Source: Chlorops oryzae (Eukaryota; Arthropoda; Insecta; Diptera; Chloropidae). Taken from it: DNA of 64,000 nucleotides. Shown here one piece after another: positions 53,101 through 63,656 of this stretch; position 1 is the stretch's first letter; the number at the start of each line of letters is the position of its first letter. Both the position numbers and the translations under genes were made by a program. The notes beneath the pieces are model-generated. The model did no database searches and was not told where the DNA came from. It saw nothing but the letters and a program-made list of their open reading frames with translations. The stretch is from assembly GCA_020466095.1 (NCBI GenBank), contig CM035806.1:141081934-141145933 (forward strand). Direction: 5' to 3'.

Positions 53101-56100
53101 CACAGCAAAACTCTATACTTTAATTTTATCCCATAACTTTGTAAATCAAATTATTGAATACTTTCGCTTTTCTTGAAGTTTTTCATTTTGAAATATTTTC
53201 AGTTTTGCGAAAAATGTTTCCCCATTCTATTGACTCTCAGAGTCGAATTTTCAAATAGTCCATCGAAGAAGAAGAAAAGTACCACAGGGAATTTTCAAAT
53301 CAAAATTTAGACAATATAACACCAGGGATAGAGTATTCCGTAATTTTTCGCCAAAAACGGCCCGGAACAAGTCAAAGCAATCGTACTTTAACCCTTTAAC
53401 GCATCGGTGAAAAACTTTTCTCCACTTAATTTTAGCGCGTGTAAATTTCAGGGGCGTGTCGAGAGAAAAAGTGCTTTGGTAGTGCTTACATTTGCCACAG
53501 TGGTATATTGAACAATTATAAGACATTCACCAAAAAAAAATTTTGGGGGGCTAGAGGAAGTTTAGAGAGTTGTGGACCAAAAACCCAAAAAGTCCGAAAA
53601 GCTCATGACGTCAAATTTTTATGAAAATTATGTATAGAATAAGTGAAAAATTCTAAAAATTTTGGCGCCAAATTTTTTTTCAAAAAACTAATTACAACTG
53701 GTCTAGTTTGAGTCTAGTAGCAAACTGGTCCAAAAGAGACTAGTTTTTTTTTAAAGGAAGATAACATGGATTTTTCAACAGAATTTAAAGGAAACTACGT
53801 GACAGGAACTTAAAAATCGGTTTCAATTGTGTTTTCGGTACTTTTTAGGTATCCAAAAACCAACAAAACTTTAATATCCGTCTCAGAGGGCCGCAGTTGG
53901 CCATACCATTTGTCGCTTGTGCGTTAAAGGGTTAACGTCTTGATTCATTATAAGTGCGAACTTTTCAACTTTTCCATTACACAGTTATACATATGTATAT
54001 AATGAGCAAAGTATTTCAGTGGTGTAGCGAGACACTTCTGCGACTTATAAGATTTAAAATATGATTTGGCACCCAGATCGGATTCCCTCTTCGACCGTTA
54101 CCCCCTTCAGTACTCTACTGAAGTATTGAATCCCTCGATTTTATTGTTTTTACCCATAAAAACTACCTAATGGTTATTTTTTTTAAGCCAAAAAAAAAGA
54201 ACCGAAGAACCCGATTCTCTTCTCCCAAAGTGATTACGTTCCTCTTAGCCAAGGGTTGGGATATATTTTCTACCTATTGGTGGACAGAATTGACGATTAA
54301 TCTATAGGGGTTAACCAATGAATAGGCCTATGGCCTTATAATATTCACGTTAACACCTAACTGGAGTAGATTGAAAAAAAAAAGCAAATCAAAATTATTA
54401 GAAAGCCCCATTAGAAAGCATTTTCTTCTAAATTTTTTCTTTTTATCAAAACTTTGATGTATTTTTAAATTTTCTGATGATGAACGTTGTTGAGGCAAAA
54501 TTTTTAACTCTACATATGTTACGGCTTGTTTCTTCCCCTCCTTTCCTGCAACAATTTATCTCAACCATATCAACATTCACCACCAAACAGCATCCTTACT
54601 GTTGTAGTAGAAGAAACGCCAGCCACGATTGAGTCCAATAAAAACGTAGACGATAACGATAAGAAAACTAATATCGCCAATGATAATAATAATGATGATG
54701 ATGATGATGTTGCAAATAAACCGCAAGAGAATATGAAAAACGAAGAACTTTTGAATGAAAAAACAATAATAAATCAAGATACAAGAACAACAACAACAAC
54801 AACAACAACAACGGCGAAAACAACAATTTCAACTTCATCGACTTCACCATCACCATCACCATCATCAAAATTATTGGTACAAACGAAAAATTCAAAGAAA
54901 ACCATGAAATTTACATTACCTTCAATAAATGTGACCACGCCCACAACGGCAACCACACAAATCATACTTTCGAGCTCACCAATATACATTGATGAGGAAA
55001 CCAGAATTCCAAGCATATCATCCATTGACAAACAAACCGCTAAAGACATACGATCATCCGCAATCAAATCATCCGCAATCGCCAATCCATCGGCATCATC
55101 ATCAAAATTCATTTCAACATCATCGTCCACGCCATCCGATTCGTCCACATCGGCATCCGATTTAGCATCATCATTTAGCACAATTACGATTAAAAGCATG
55201 CTGGCGCGTTGTAATAGAAATACAATCCAAGGAAACATTTCATCATACGTTTCAAATGCGTCAAATACATCTGGATCGGCATCTTTGATGGCAAAGCTCG
55301 CCAGTTCACGTCCACGCGATAAATCTGATACATTAAAGTACGCTACGGACTTTCACTTTGCTCTCTATCTCTCATTCTTCTTCTATAAATGTATATTTAG
55401 ATCAATCTATCTCTCTCTCTCTCTCTATGTCTCTATCGCTCGTGCACTCGTATTTATCGCTCTGTCTGCAGATTTTATGATTTTCACATGTAGATTTTTG
55501 TAGTTGACAGAGCTGACGTCAATGCACTTCGAACAATTTGATGAATAACGAATTGCATAGGCGGCGCACAGTGGTCCCTCAGAAATTCTATGCGGCCATA
55601 ATTCCAAAAAATGAATGATGATGCCCAGCCTAAACAATGGTTTCAATGTGTTGTCTAAGGTCCAAAGCAACTGGTATTGCATGTGGTAACTGCCTCAATG
55701 TCGAAATTCGTTGCCACAGCAACGTACAAACGGGGAGATTACGACAGTGAGCTATTTCTGTAATGACGCGTGTGACTTTTAATCCTTTCTCAAGGAGGTA
55801 CTAACGTGCTATTGAACCGTGTGCTTATATAACTAAATAGTGTTTTTTTTCGCTGATTTCAAATCTATATATGTTTTTTTTTTTTTATATTTTGGAACCC
55901 AAATACTAAGCACTTAAAGTAAGTAGTTTTTTCACATTTTATTTTTTACAAAAGTGACTTTATAAAAAAAGGTGAAAGTTTGCTAAAAAAAACCAAAATC
56001 GCACATTTATTCCTGGGGGTGTGTATATTGACCACCAGTTGTTACCTGTTGCCCGTTTTTGCCCGTTTTGCAAAAAACACTAAAAATGTGTCGTAAAATA

Positions 56101-58013
56101 AGCTTTAAAAGGGCAAATCAGCGATTTTTCCTCAAAATTTTGTCCCGCAAGGTGCCGAATTAGGTGCGGCTGCAGGGTAAAATTGATATGTGCAATGAAT
56201 TTGGGAGGTTCGAAAACATATATTTTGATACCCCACATGACTTTTTGGAGATTTTTCGATATTTACCCCCCATCCCTAGGACCCCCTTTAAAGTTTTGGA
56301 ATACATAGATGGCAGAAATGAATTTATTAGGTTCGAAAACATTTATTTTGACACCCTGCATGATTTTTTGGAGATTTCACGGTACTTACCCCCCACCCCC
56401 AGGGGCCCCTTTAGGGTTTTGGGTTAAATAGATGGCAGAAATGAATTACGGAGGTTTGAAAACATATATTTTGATACCCCACATGATATATTTGGACATT
56501 TTTCGATATTTACCCCCATCCCCAGGACCCCCTTTTAGGGTTAGCCCCAAAATTATTCAAAAAATGGATTCAGCGCCTTTGAAAACCCCCATGTGCCAAA
56601 TTTCAGATTTTTGGCCGCATAGAATTTCTGAGGGACCACTGTGCGGCGGCGGCGGCAACTCTAGTCTCTCATGCAGGTTAAATAATATTATCGCATGAGA
56701 TACGAAAGCTCGTAATTTGTATGTAAATCAAATTACCAACCACGACAAATGAAATCGCATGCGAGTTTTTTATGGCACCTGCCGAAAATATCTGGACCCG
56801 TTTTCCATCCTTATATTTTTCTTAATCTTAATTGAATATACATAGTAATATTGTAAAGTAGCATAGATAGTGGAAATATATCGCATGGTTTTTTTTTTTT
56901 TTTTTTTGCTCTTTATGAACAGAGTCTTCTGATGTAAGTAGGTGGAGTTCTTTGGATTAATTTTCAAGCTCAGCAAGAAGGTCTCAAGATGTCGCATGCT
57001 CAGTAGGAATTAGTTGCTGGTAAAATTGACATAATCTATCAGATATCCAATGGGTTTTGAACTATCTTCTGATGACTAAAGTAATTAAATGCTTTTGAAA
57101 GATCGTTTTTTTTTTTTCTTCTTCTTTGTTGTCAAATAATTCCTATTGTACATATAAATTGGCTTGATTTATTTATTTTTTTTTTTTAGGTTTCTATTCA
57201 TCTAATCACTTTCATACAGTACAGCACATAAAATTTTTTTTTCAATTATATCGAACGAAATTCTATTTTGCACTTTTTTCACTCCTATTTTCCTAATTTT
57301 TTTCTGTAGTTCTTGGCACACCAAAATTTTGAATAACTTGCATAAACGATGATGATATTGATCCGAATCTCGCATGCTATTTATCTTCTTTTTTTTCACC
57401 CTACTCATTCCATTTGATGCTATAGTTTCGATAAGAAAGAAATCTCAAATCAGACCATAGAGATTGGAACTAAAAAAAAAAAAAAATATTTATATTTTCA
57501 TTATAGAACTTTTGTTTTTTGGTATGCAGAAAACAAAAATTATTTTTAATCAATTCTCACAGATATGTTCGTCGCGAGGCTTCCAATGGTGACGAATTGA
57601 ATCCGGCCAGAAAGCAGCAACTACAACAACAACAGCAAAAGGATTTTAAATCAATTCTCGGACGCATTGCAATAATGGGTCCGAATAATGACTTAAGCTG
57701 TGGACCTGATGAGAGCCTTTTGCTGTAAGATTTTTTTTAAATTTTTTGGTTTATAATAAAAAAAAAAAACCTCCTCAATTCTTGCAGGGCTGACTACGTG
57801 ACATGGAATGGTGCCAATCCGGATATCTCAGTTGGACAAAGGAACTTAGCCGTTGGCACGGATACGTCACTGCGAAGCGAACATAGCTACGTAGCGCACG
57901 GACGCAATCCTGAACTTTGTAAAGGGCCGAAAACTGGTCTCGCTAAAGGCAGCATATATGCTCAATTGAGCGCTGCTAAGGGTAGTAAAAGTGCAAATAT
58001 TAAATGTAACTAA
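43924..58013 (+). CDS. WW-domain and multi-CUE-domain protein
   Basis: Ten exons (43924-44006, 46395-46500, 47627-47770, 47894-48081, 48830-49270, 52297-52556, 52668-52929, 54591-55337, 57563-57724, 57788-58013) join in consistent phase. They give 872 residues, or 623 without the 747-bp exon 8. Residues about 13-46 form a WW-like domain: LPPGWDCKLDQATGN then YYINYLTKAMQLEDPR. The first Trp is present but the second is replaced by Leu. CUE-type ubiquitin-binding folds follow: VVAKIQNMFPTANENHIRLL, then RYMKNIFPKADEMLLLDVLA, and a third helical block near AERIIIMALESVNYSEDRAI. The C-terminus has short GPNNDLSCGPDESLL-type repeats. This suggests a ubiquitin-linked adaptor; the role is inferred and I cannot name the gene. 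A poly-A signal AATAAATAAA lies near 58133. Confidence 0.88.
44213..44265. repeat. GA microsatellite
   Basis: An interrupted (GA)n tract in intron 1 of the WW/CUE gene. Confidence 0.9.
45780..45972. mobile_element. Fragment of the TTAA piggyBac-like MITE family
   Basis: This segment is collinear with the right part of 53392-53931: both carry AGGAAC, AAATCGGTTTC, a GTACC/TACTTT block, ATCAACAAAACT, and finish near GGGTTAA. The left end is missing or unrecognisable. It lies in intron 1 of the WW/CUE gene. Confidence 0.6.
46520..47255. repeat. GT and GA microsatellites with a 125-bp direct duplication
   Basis: A (GT)n run at 46520-46545 is followed by long (GA)n tracts (46726-46790, 46985-47105). 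The block about 46850-46975 recurs at 47132-47255. It is almost identical from GGGAGACAGGGGGAGAGGGC through GGATTTGTTTGCTCTGAG. All lies in intron 2 of the WW/CUE gene; the Ser/Leu-rich open frames here are repeat artefacts. Confidence 0.88.
48507..48608. mobile_element. Short MITE with CCCAGTAGGAAAT ends
   Basis: The left end CCCAGTAGGAAATGCC and right end GGATTTCCTACCGGG are imperfect inverses. The ends resemble those of the elements at 50357-50907 and 61020-61242. It lies in intron 4 of the WW/CUE gene. Confidence 0.6.
50357..50907. mobile_element. MITE with CCCAGCGGGAAAT ends carrying a tRNA-like module
   Basis: The ends CCCAGCGGGAAAT and ATTTCCCGCTGGG are perfect inverses enclosing 551 bp. 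The interior has several inverted GACAATGTCA/TGACATTGTC-type words. A tRNA-like module lies at 50544-50608. No clear target duplication was found. Confidence 0.8.
50544..50608 (+). repeat. tRNA-like module with CAG anticodon-type loop
   Basis: GTGGCGTAGATGATGAGTGC aligns with the D-arm of the 35724 module, ACTCAGAATCC with its anticodon arm and GCGGGTCGATCCC with the B box. The acceptor stem is incomplete, so a functional tRNA is unlikely. Confidence 0.55.
51143..51909. mobile_element. hAT-like foldback element, 8-bp duplication
   Basis: The ends CAGGGACCGAA and TTCAGTCCCTG are inverses with one mismatch. The flanks CTTTAAAT (51135-51142) and CTTTGAAG (51910-51917) match at 6 of 8 positions. 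Inside, arms of about 150 bp (51255-51397 and 51570-51725) are nearly perfect inverses around a central spacer of about 175 bp. Confidence 0.82.
53392..53931. mobile_element. piggyBac-like MITE, ends CCCTTTAACGCA, TTAA duplication
   Basis: The ends CCCTTTAACGCA and TGCGTTAAAGGG are perfect inverses. TTAA lies on both sides (53388-53391, 53932-53935). Both the C-rich end and the TTAA target are hallmarks of piggyBac elements. It lies in intron 7 of the WW/CUE gene. A diverged partial copy is at 45780-45972. Confidence 0.9.
55567..56643. mobile_element. Transib-like element with CACAGTGG ends, CGGCG duplication
   Basis: The left end CACAGTGGTCCCTCAGAAAT (then TCTATGCGGCC) is a perfect inverse of the right end. 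The 5-bp duplication is CGGCG (55562-55566, 56644-56648). Transib transposons, relatives of the RAG1 recombinase, have CACWRTG ends and GC-rich 5-bp duplications. The interior is non-coding and holds three tandem copies of about 125 bp. It lies in intron 8 of the WW/CUE gene. Confidence 0.88.
56180..56550. repeat. Three tandem copies of a 125-bp unit inside the Transib-like element
   Basis: Each unit runs from ATGAATT through GAGGTTCGAAAACATATATT, a CCCCACATGA block and TTTACCCCC to a GGCCCCTTTAGGGTTT-type end. Units start near 56194, 56318 and 56440. Confidence 0.85.
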
Positions 58014-58547
58014 AAGGCTTCTACATCCGGATCGGATCACGCCGATCTCATTTACATAGTTATATATGTATGTTCTATTGTGAAACGATGCCATCATTTT
58101 CGTTGCAATTGTGCCAAATGCTCCCAGATCAGAATAAATAAAAAACTAAAATAAATTTAAAAAAAAAAGTAAATTCATGGCCAAAATAAATGCTCACATT
58201 GTGTCCTTTCGTCCATTTGAAATTGAATTCCCTCCTTATTTAAAAATTTGAATACCTATAAGTATTTCCATATAAGAGAGAAGACTCGGAGCGGAGCTTG
58301 TCTTTGAGTTGTTTTTATTTTTTAAAGAAATGTTCTCTTAATTTTTAAAAATTAGTCTAAATGCGTTAGGACAACGGCGTCTGTACTTGCGTACATAAAT
58401 GTACGTATGTATGTAATGTATAAAATTAAAAAAGAAATTAATTTCGGTGTAATTAAATTTTAAGTAAAAATAAAAAATACGCCTCTTAAGAAGGAAAAAC
58501 AGCTTTTGTTTTCTTGGTTCCTACACTGCTCCCAATACAACTTGGTT
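58014..58547. other. Convergent 3' spacer, WW/CUE gene and Trm112
   Basis: AT-rich 3' flanking DNA of both convergent genes. It includes AATAAATAAA near 58133 for the plus-strand gene. No other feature is seen. Confidence 0.6.
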
Positions 58548-59048
58548 TCACACTTCATCCTCTTTGAGCACCATGTTTGGTATGCCGTTCGTAATTGGGA
58601 AGATGCGTCCTGTTTCCGGGCACTCCAAATGTCCGTCTAGTACATCGATTTCCAACAGTAGATGATGAAGTTTCTGTAGAAGCTCCGTATTTTCGGAAAT
58701 ATTTTCCGGCATTTCCCCTGGAATGTCATCTCCCAAGCCGGTCTACAACATATAACAACAACAATTTCGAAAATAAGAAGTTCAAAGAAATTCAGTTCGC
58801 ATACCACTTCTGACGCCAAACGCACCACTGACCATTCCAATCTTGGCAATAAACGCTCTATGAAGACCTGATTGAATTCCGTTTCAACAACATCTTGCTT
58901 GACCACCTGAAATCATTTGGATGCGAGTGTTGTTCAGGATTTTATGGATAGCTTTTACAAATTTACCAACCGTCAGTTTGAGCGGATAGCCAGTTTTGAC
59001 GCCTTTTATTGCCTTCGACGTGAGGAAATTATACGTTGACAATTTCAT
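58548..59048 (-). CDS. Trm112: Multifunctional methyltransferase activator Trm112
   Basis: Three minus-strand exons (58971-59048, 58805-58906, 58548-58742) join in phase 0 to give 124 residues, matching the usual 120-125. Trm112 is the small obligate partner that stabilises several methyltransferases acting on tRNA, 18S rRNA and release factor eRF1 (TRMT11, ALKBH8, WBSCR22/Bud23 and HEMK2 in animals). Motifs match: MKLSTYNFL at the start, [11 protein letters not shown] in the helical insert, [20 protein letters not shown] and [22 protein letters not shown] end (here NMVLKEDEV). The first donor is GTTGGT; a nearby GTAAAT donor would break the frame, so the former was chosen. It is intact. Confidence 0.95.
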
Positions 59049-59652
59049 TTGGAGCGGTTTTATTTTATTTTACAATAACTTTTCGTTTGCCGACAACGGA
59101 TCCCACGTTTCCGGCTTATGGTTGGGGCACATATAATACGTCGTACGTCATCCGTCTACGTAATCGTCGTTCATACTTGAGACAAGACACGAGAGCACGT
59201 AATTCTTTTGGTGTCATTTCGTGTTCATACTGTAAATTGCTCTGCGACATTTGAAATAGAGAGAAGAAACTGGTTTTATACAGTGCTGCCAGAAAATATT
59301 TGATACCTACAATCTGAATTAAATCCCTACGCTCTTGAAATAAGAGAATAAATTATTGATCACGGTTTTCGACAAAATAGTTGGTCCAGATATTTTTTGA
59401 AAGTAAGCTATTCTCACAATTTTTCGTATAATACTCAAAGCTAGCTTTAAATTATTTCCGAAATCTGTAGATATGCTCTTCTAAGAGAGAATATTTACCC
59501 AAATATGGTAGCACTATTTTTATGATGAGAAGGACAAGCACAAAGCGTGTCGCGAGTACGTAAGACACGTACCTCTCTCTACCGAACGTCTTGCCTACAA
59601 CACCGTGTCTCTCGCTTGTCTTGTTCATAGTATGAACGACGACTAATTCATT

Positions 59653-59960
59653 GAGGCCTTCTACACTAGGCAATTTTAGTTGCGCAACTCGCGAGTTTGT
59701 TGGAGAGACGAGGTACGGGGAAAATTGCTGTTGCGAGTTGCTCGTACAGGGAATTTTGTGCGATACGCTTTGTGCATCTCTTTCTTATTTTCAAACGTGA
59801 AAATGTCATCGCTTTCTTACTTTCAAACGTGGAAGTGGCGTCGGGGTTGTTTTTGATGATCGGCAACTCGAGTTGCTGACCCAATGTGGACAAAAAAGCA
59901 ACTCCAAAAGAGAATTCGATATGAGTTGCGCAACTAAAATTGCCTAGTGTAGAAGGCCTC
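59653..59960. mobile_element. MITE family A-like, copy 3, ends GAGGCCTTCTACACTAGGC
   Basis: The ends GAGGCCTTCTACACTAGGCA and TGCCTAGTGTAGAAGGCCTC are perfect inverses, continuing through ATTTTAGTTGCGCAACTC. The flanks ATT and TAT are not identical, possibly because another element inserted at the right border. It is 308 bp. Confidence 0.85.
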
Positions 59961-59963
59961 TAT

Positions 59964-60097
59964 GTCCCCGTTTAGACAGGGAGACAAAACGCGAGACACT
60001 GGAAGGAAACACATGAGAGTGACGTAGATGGAATGTCTTTCCTCACTGTCACTCTCATGTGTTTCCTTCCAGTGTCTCTCTTAATCTAAACAGGGAC
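59964..60097. mobile_element. 134-bp palindromic MITE, ends GTCCCCGTTTAGACAGGGAG, TAT duplication
   Basis: The arms share GTCCC-GTTTAGA outer ends and a long perfect inner block (GACACTGGAAGGAAACACAT and its inverse). TAT flanks both sides (59961-59963, 60098-60100). It abuts the previous MITE. Confidence 0.88.
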
Positions 60098-60877
60098 TAT
60101 CCGGGGGTCATGCTTTCCAGACTCTACTGTAATTGTTCTGTTACTCAAACAGAAAATGTATGAAAAAAATACTCTCCGGTCCAATGGATCTTCTTACAAA
60201 CAAACGCTTGCATTCATATTTATTTATAAAGCGAGCAAACAATTGGACAGAGTGCTTAGGAAAAAGTAAATATGTAATTAAATACAACACTTGAAGGGAA
60301 CCAGTCAAAATAGCTACATACAGTTGAAAATCCGCTAGAATCTAGCAACTTAGTGTAAGCTCGCACATATGGAAAATATTTCGAAGACATCTCTTTTAAA
60401 TGCATGGGAAAGAAAGAGAGGCACAGATTGTTCCGGAGCATTTATCAAACAACCATCTCTTTTCTTCGCACGTCTTCGTCCACTTTCTTTATTTGTTCGT
60501 GTGTTTGACTTTTCAACACATCGGCGTTTATAGGAGAAAGGAGAACGAGGATTCCTCTCCCCGCTCTCCTCTCTACGACAAGCTGCGTTATGTTGAACGA
60601 TCTTGACGGTATGTGTAAACGGGCGCAATATTGTATGAATTTATCGATGGGAAATGTATTTGGTAATCGTAATAGGTAATAGGGTAACGATATTTGCATA
60701 ATTGTATTTACTATGGATTTGAACGATCTTACGTTAAGCCAATATGTATGATACATGAAATGTATTTGGTATCGAAAGGAAAGTAACGAGTACATAATTG
60801 TATTTACTTGGATTTGAACGTCTCTGCCTACTCAAGTTTTGCAATTGTTGATTTAATATTTCCTTTTTAGTTCAAAT

Positions 60878-62797
60878 ATGGAGGATATATTTCACTGGTG
60901 TCGTGAAGGCAATTCACTTCAAGTCCGTTTGTGGTTGGATGAACTCGAAAACGATCTCAATTTGGGGTAAGACTATTAAATGAATGGAAAGTGACGTCAT
61001 TTATTGAAGAATGTACCAACCCAGCCGGAAACTTCACTACTCTGCGCTACTTCCGAAGTGGTGAAAATTCATACTGCTACTACTCGCATTACTAGCGTTT
61101 ACTTCTAATGAAGTTTTTTAGGAGATGGGCGCTGTTTTAGAAGATCGTTCGAAAAAGCACTGGCATTGGCCTCTTTACAAATGAATGCTTCACTACTTCT
61201 GCATTAATGATTTTTTCATGCATGCGATCATGTCCGGCTGGGAATAAACATAAAAAAGGGGGCGGTCTATATTGGCACTCCCACAAGAATAGAATTTTGA
61301 CTTGATTTCTTGATTTCCTTTCCAGTGATGATCATGGGTTTAGTCCATTGCATTGGTGTGCCAAAGAAGGTCATACAAAACTGGTGGAGACCCTCCTGCA
61401 ACGTGGAGCCCGCGTGAATGCAGTTAACATGGGTGACGATATTCCACTTCATTTGGCAGCCGCGCATGGTCATCGCGATGTCGTACAAATGGTAAGCATT
61501 CACAATCGGATCGAATCCATATGTACATATTTGCTCAGAGGGAATTCTTCTTCCAGCTCATAAGAGAACGCTCCGATGTAAATGCCGTCAATGAACATGG
61601 GAATACTCCATTGCATTATGCATGCTTTTGGGGCTATGACTTGATTTGCGAGGACCTGTTGAGCGCCGGGGCGCTTGTAACGATTGCGAACAAAGATGAA
61701 GATACTCCGCTGGACAAGGCTAAAGTCAGTTTGGGCAAGCGATTGCAAGATATTGCCGAGAAGAGCGGCCAGGATATTAAGAATCGTATTAGCTTCAAAG
61801 AACAAAGCTGGATGGGCATGAAGACGCGTTCGCGCGATGCGACATTATCACGTTTTAAGGGCATCAACATGGGTGATTTGGATTTGCATACAAAGGTTGC
61901 CGTCACTCCATCGGGTGAGACATGGCGTGGCCGTTGGCAGAAGAATGATGTTATAGCCAAGGTGAATTTGATGCATTTGAAGAGCTCTTAGTAAATTTCT
62001 AGTACCTATACCTTCTTGCAGATTCTCAGTGTGCGTCAGTGTACTTCGCGTGTGTCGCGTGATTTCAACGAAGAGTTTCCAAAATTGCGAATATTTTCCC
62101 ATCCGAACATTCTGCCCATAATAGGCGCGTGTAATTCTCCGCCCAATCTTATTGTTATCAGTCAATACATGCCACGAGGATCGCTCTTCCACGTACTGCA
62201 CGGTGCCAGTGATATTGTTGTGGATACATCACAAGCCGTCGGCTTTGCCTTGGACATAGCAAGAGGCATGGCATATTTGCATTCGCTGGAGCGTATCATT
62301 CCAACGTATCATCTCAACAGTTATCACGTTATGGTAAGTGGCCATCCTGCCAAATTTATCGTCATACATATTTTATTAATGTATACAAATCTATGAAAAT
62401 TGATTCATTTAACATTAAGATTGACGATGACCTAACGGCGCGAATCAATATGGGTGATGCGAAATTCTCGTTCCAAGAGAAAGGGCGCATTTACCAGCCG
62501 GCATGGATGTCACCCGAGGCACTACAGCGTAAGCCCGCTGATCGTAACTGGGAAGCCTGCGATATGTGGAGTTTCGCAATACTCATTTGGGAGCTTGCGA
62601 CGAGAGAAATACCCTTTGCTGAATGGTCAGCAATGGAGTGTGGTATGAAAATTGCCCTCGAAGGTCTACGTGTAAAGATTCCACCTGGAACGTCACCGCA
62701 TCTTGCCAAATTGATAACGATCTGCATGAACGAAGATCCCGGAAAGAGACCGAAATTCGACATGGTCGTCCCGATACTGGAGAAAATGAAACGCTAA
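60878..62797 (+). CDS. Ilk: Integrin-linked kinase (pseudokinase)
   Basis: Five exons (60878-60966, 61326-61491, 61557-61961, 62022-62333, 62420-62797) join in frame and give 449 residues, the typical ILK length. ILK is a scaffold at integrin adhesions that binds PINCH through N-terminal ankyrin repeats and parvin through its kinase-like domain, linking integrins to actin. Ankyrin repeats span about residues 1-155 ([51 protein letters not shown]). The kinase-like domain spans about 190-449. It has [19 protein letters not shown] where a catalytic HRD loop would be, and MGDAKFSF where active kinases have DFG. So it looks catalytically dead, as known for [13 protein letters not shown] and [13 protein letters not shown] follow. 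Intron 1 holds a short MITE. Confidence 0.97.
61020..61242. mobile_element. MITE with CCCAGCCGGAAAC ends in Ilk intron 1
   Basis: The ends CCCAGCCGGA and TCCGGCTGGG are perfect inverses around 223 bp. The interior has ACTACTTC and GAAGTAGT-type words. The ends match the CCCAG-type elements at 48507 and 50357. Target duplication is not clear (AA at most). Confidence 0.65.
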
Positions 62798-63240
62798 AGC
62801 AACAAAAGCAACGAATCTTAATAGACTTTTTAGCTAACATTAATTGCCAATTAATATTCAAAGGACTTTTACACACGTAATTCCTTTTGGCGTACTGAAT
62901 TTTTGCTAGAGTTAGATTTTACCGATTCGAGGACCCGGAGCCGAAAGCGGAGACGGCTTTTCGCCTCACGCCTTACAAGTCTGGCTCTTAATATTGTGTA
63001 TTTTTAAAAACGAAAGTGCCTTAAGGGTTTCCAATTACGATCCTTTCTTGTTTAATTATCTTAAATTATTCACTAATATGTTGAAATATTAGTTGCCTTA
63101 AAAAGTCTTTCTGACGAATTTGTTATCGTGTCGTTATGTCGCTTATTAAGGTCAGCAGCTACTGATCTGTGGTGCTATTTTAAAAATTTTTTTTTCATTT
63201 TTTTGATTTTGTTAGTCTTAAGCCCTAATCAATACGTGTC
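62798..63240. other. Downstream flank of Ilk
   Basis: Presumed 3' UTR and flanking DNA. No gene, bounded repeat or convincing poly-A signal is assigned. Confidence 0.5.
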
Positions 63241-63243
63241 ATT

Positions 63244-63535
63244 AGTGGTATTCAAGCAGGCTCGGAAATAGCTAGGTGCAAATTTTGCGCGCGGAAATTT
63301 TGAACTTTTGCTTGAACGACCCTTATGCAAAGCGTGTGTAAAAATTTTGCGAAAACAGCTGGTTTCAATGTTTGCCTTGGTGAAAGAAGGAGAAGCAAAT
63401 ATCGCGCATATTTTGCGCATCACAGTAGCCGTGCAAAATTTGCGAGGCTGCGGAAACTATTTTTCATACAAAATAATTTGCGAGCTCGCGAAATTTCCGA
63501 GGGCGCAAATTTTGCGTACCTGCTTGAATACCACT
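63244..63535. mobile_element. Palindromic MITE, ends AGTGGTATTCAAGCAGG, ATT duplication
   Basis: The ends AGTGGTATTCAAGCA and TGCTTGAATACCACT are perfect inverses flanked by ATT (63241-63243, 63536-63538). The inner arms carry GCAAATTTTGCG-type words. It is 292 bp and directly abuts a second member that shares the middle ATT. Confidence 0.9.
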
Positions 63536-63538
63536 ATT

Positions 63539-63656
63539 AGTGGTATTCAAGCAACAGTGCAAACGCAGTGTGCAATATTTGCACTGCTTTTTTGTACGCA
63601 ATTTGACAAGTGCAAATATTGCACACTGCGATTTGCACTGTTGCTTGAATACCACT
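63539..63656. mobile_element. Palindromic MITE, 118 bp, same ends, adjacent copy
   Basis: The ends AGTGGTATTCAAGCAACAGT and its inverse are flanked by ATT (63536-63538, 63657-63659). The arms form a nearly perfect hairpin containing GTGCAAATATTGCAC-type palindromes. The terminal 15 bases are identical to the neighbouring element. Confidence 0.9.

Larger units (their letters stand above)
59049..60877. other. Divergent spacer between Trm112 and Ilk
   Basis: About 1.8 kb containing the promoters of both genes and two abutting MITEs (59653-59960 and 59964-60097). The rest shows no coding or repeat structure I can define. No TATA box or DRE was assigned. Confidence 0.55.

Noticed and set aside
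61267..61503. Minus-strand frames overlapping Ilk exons
   Set aside because: They are antisense shadows of conserved ankyrin-repeat codons.
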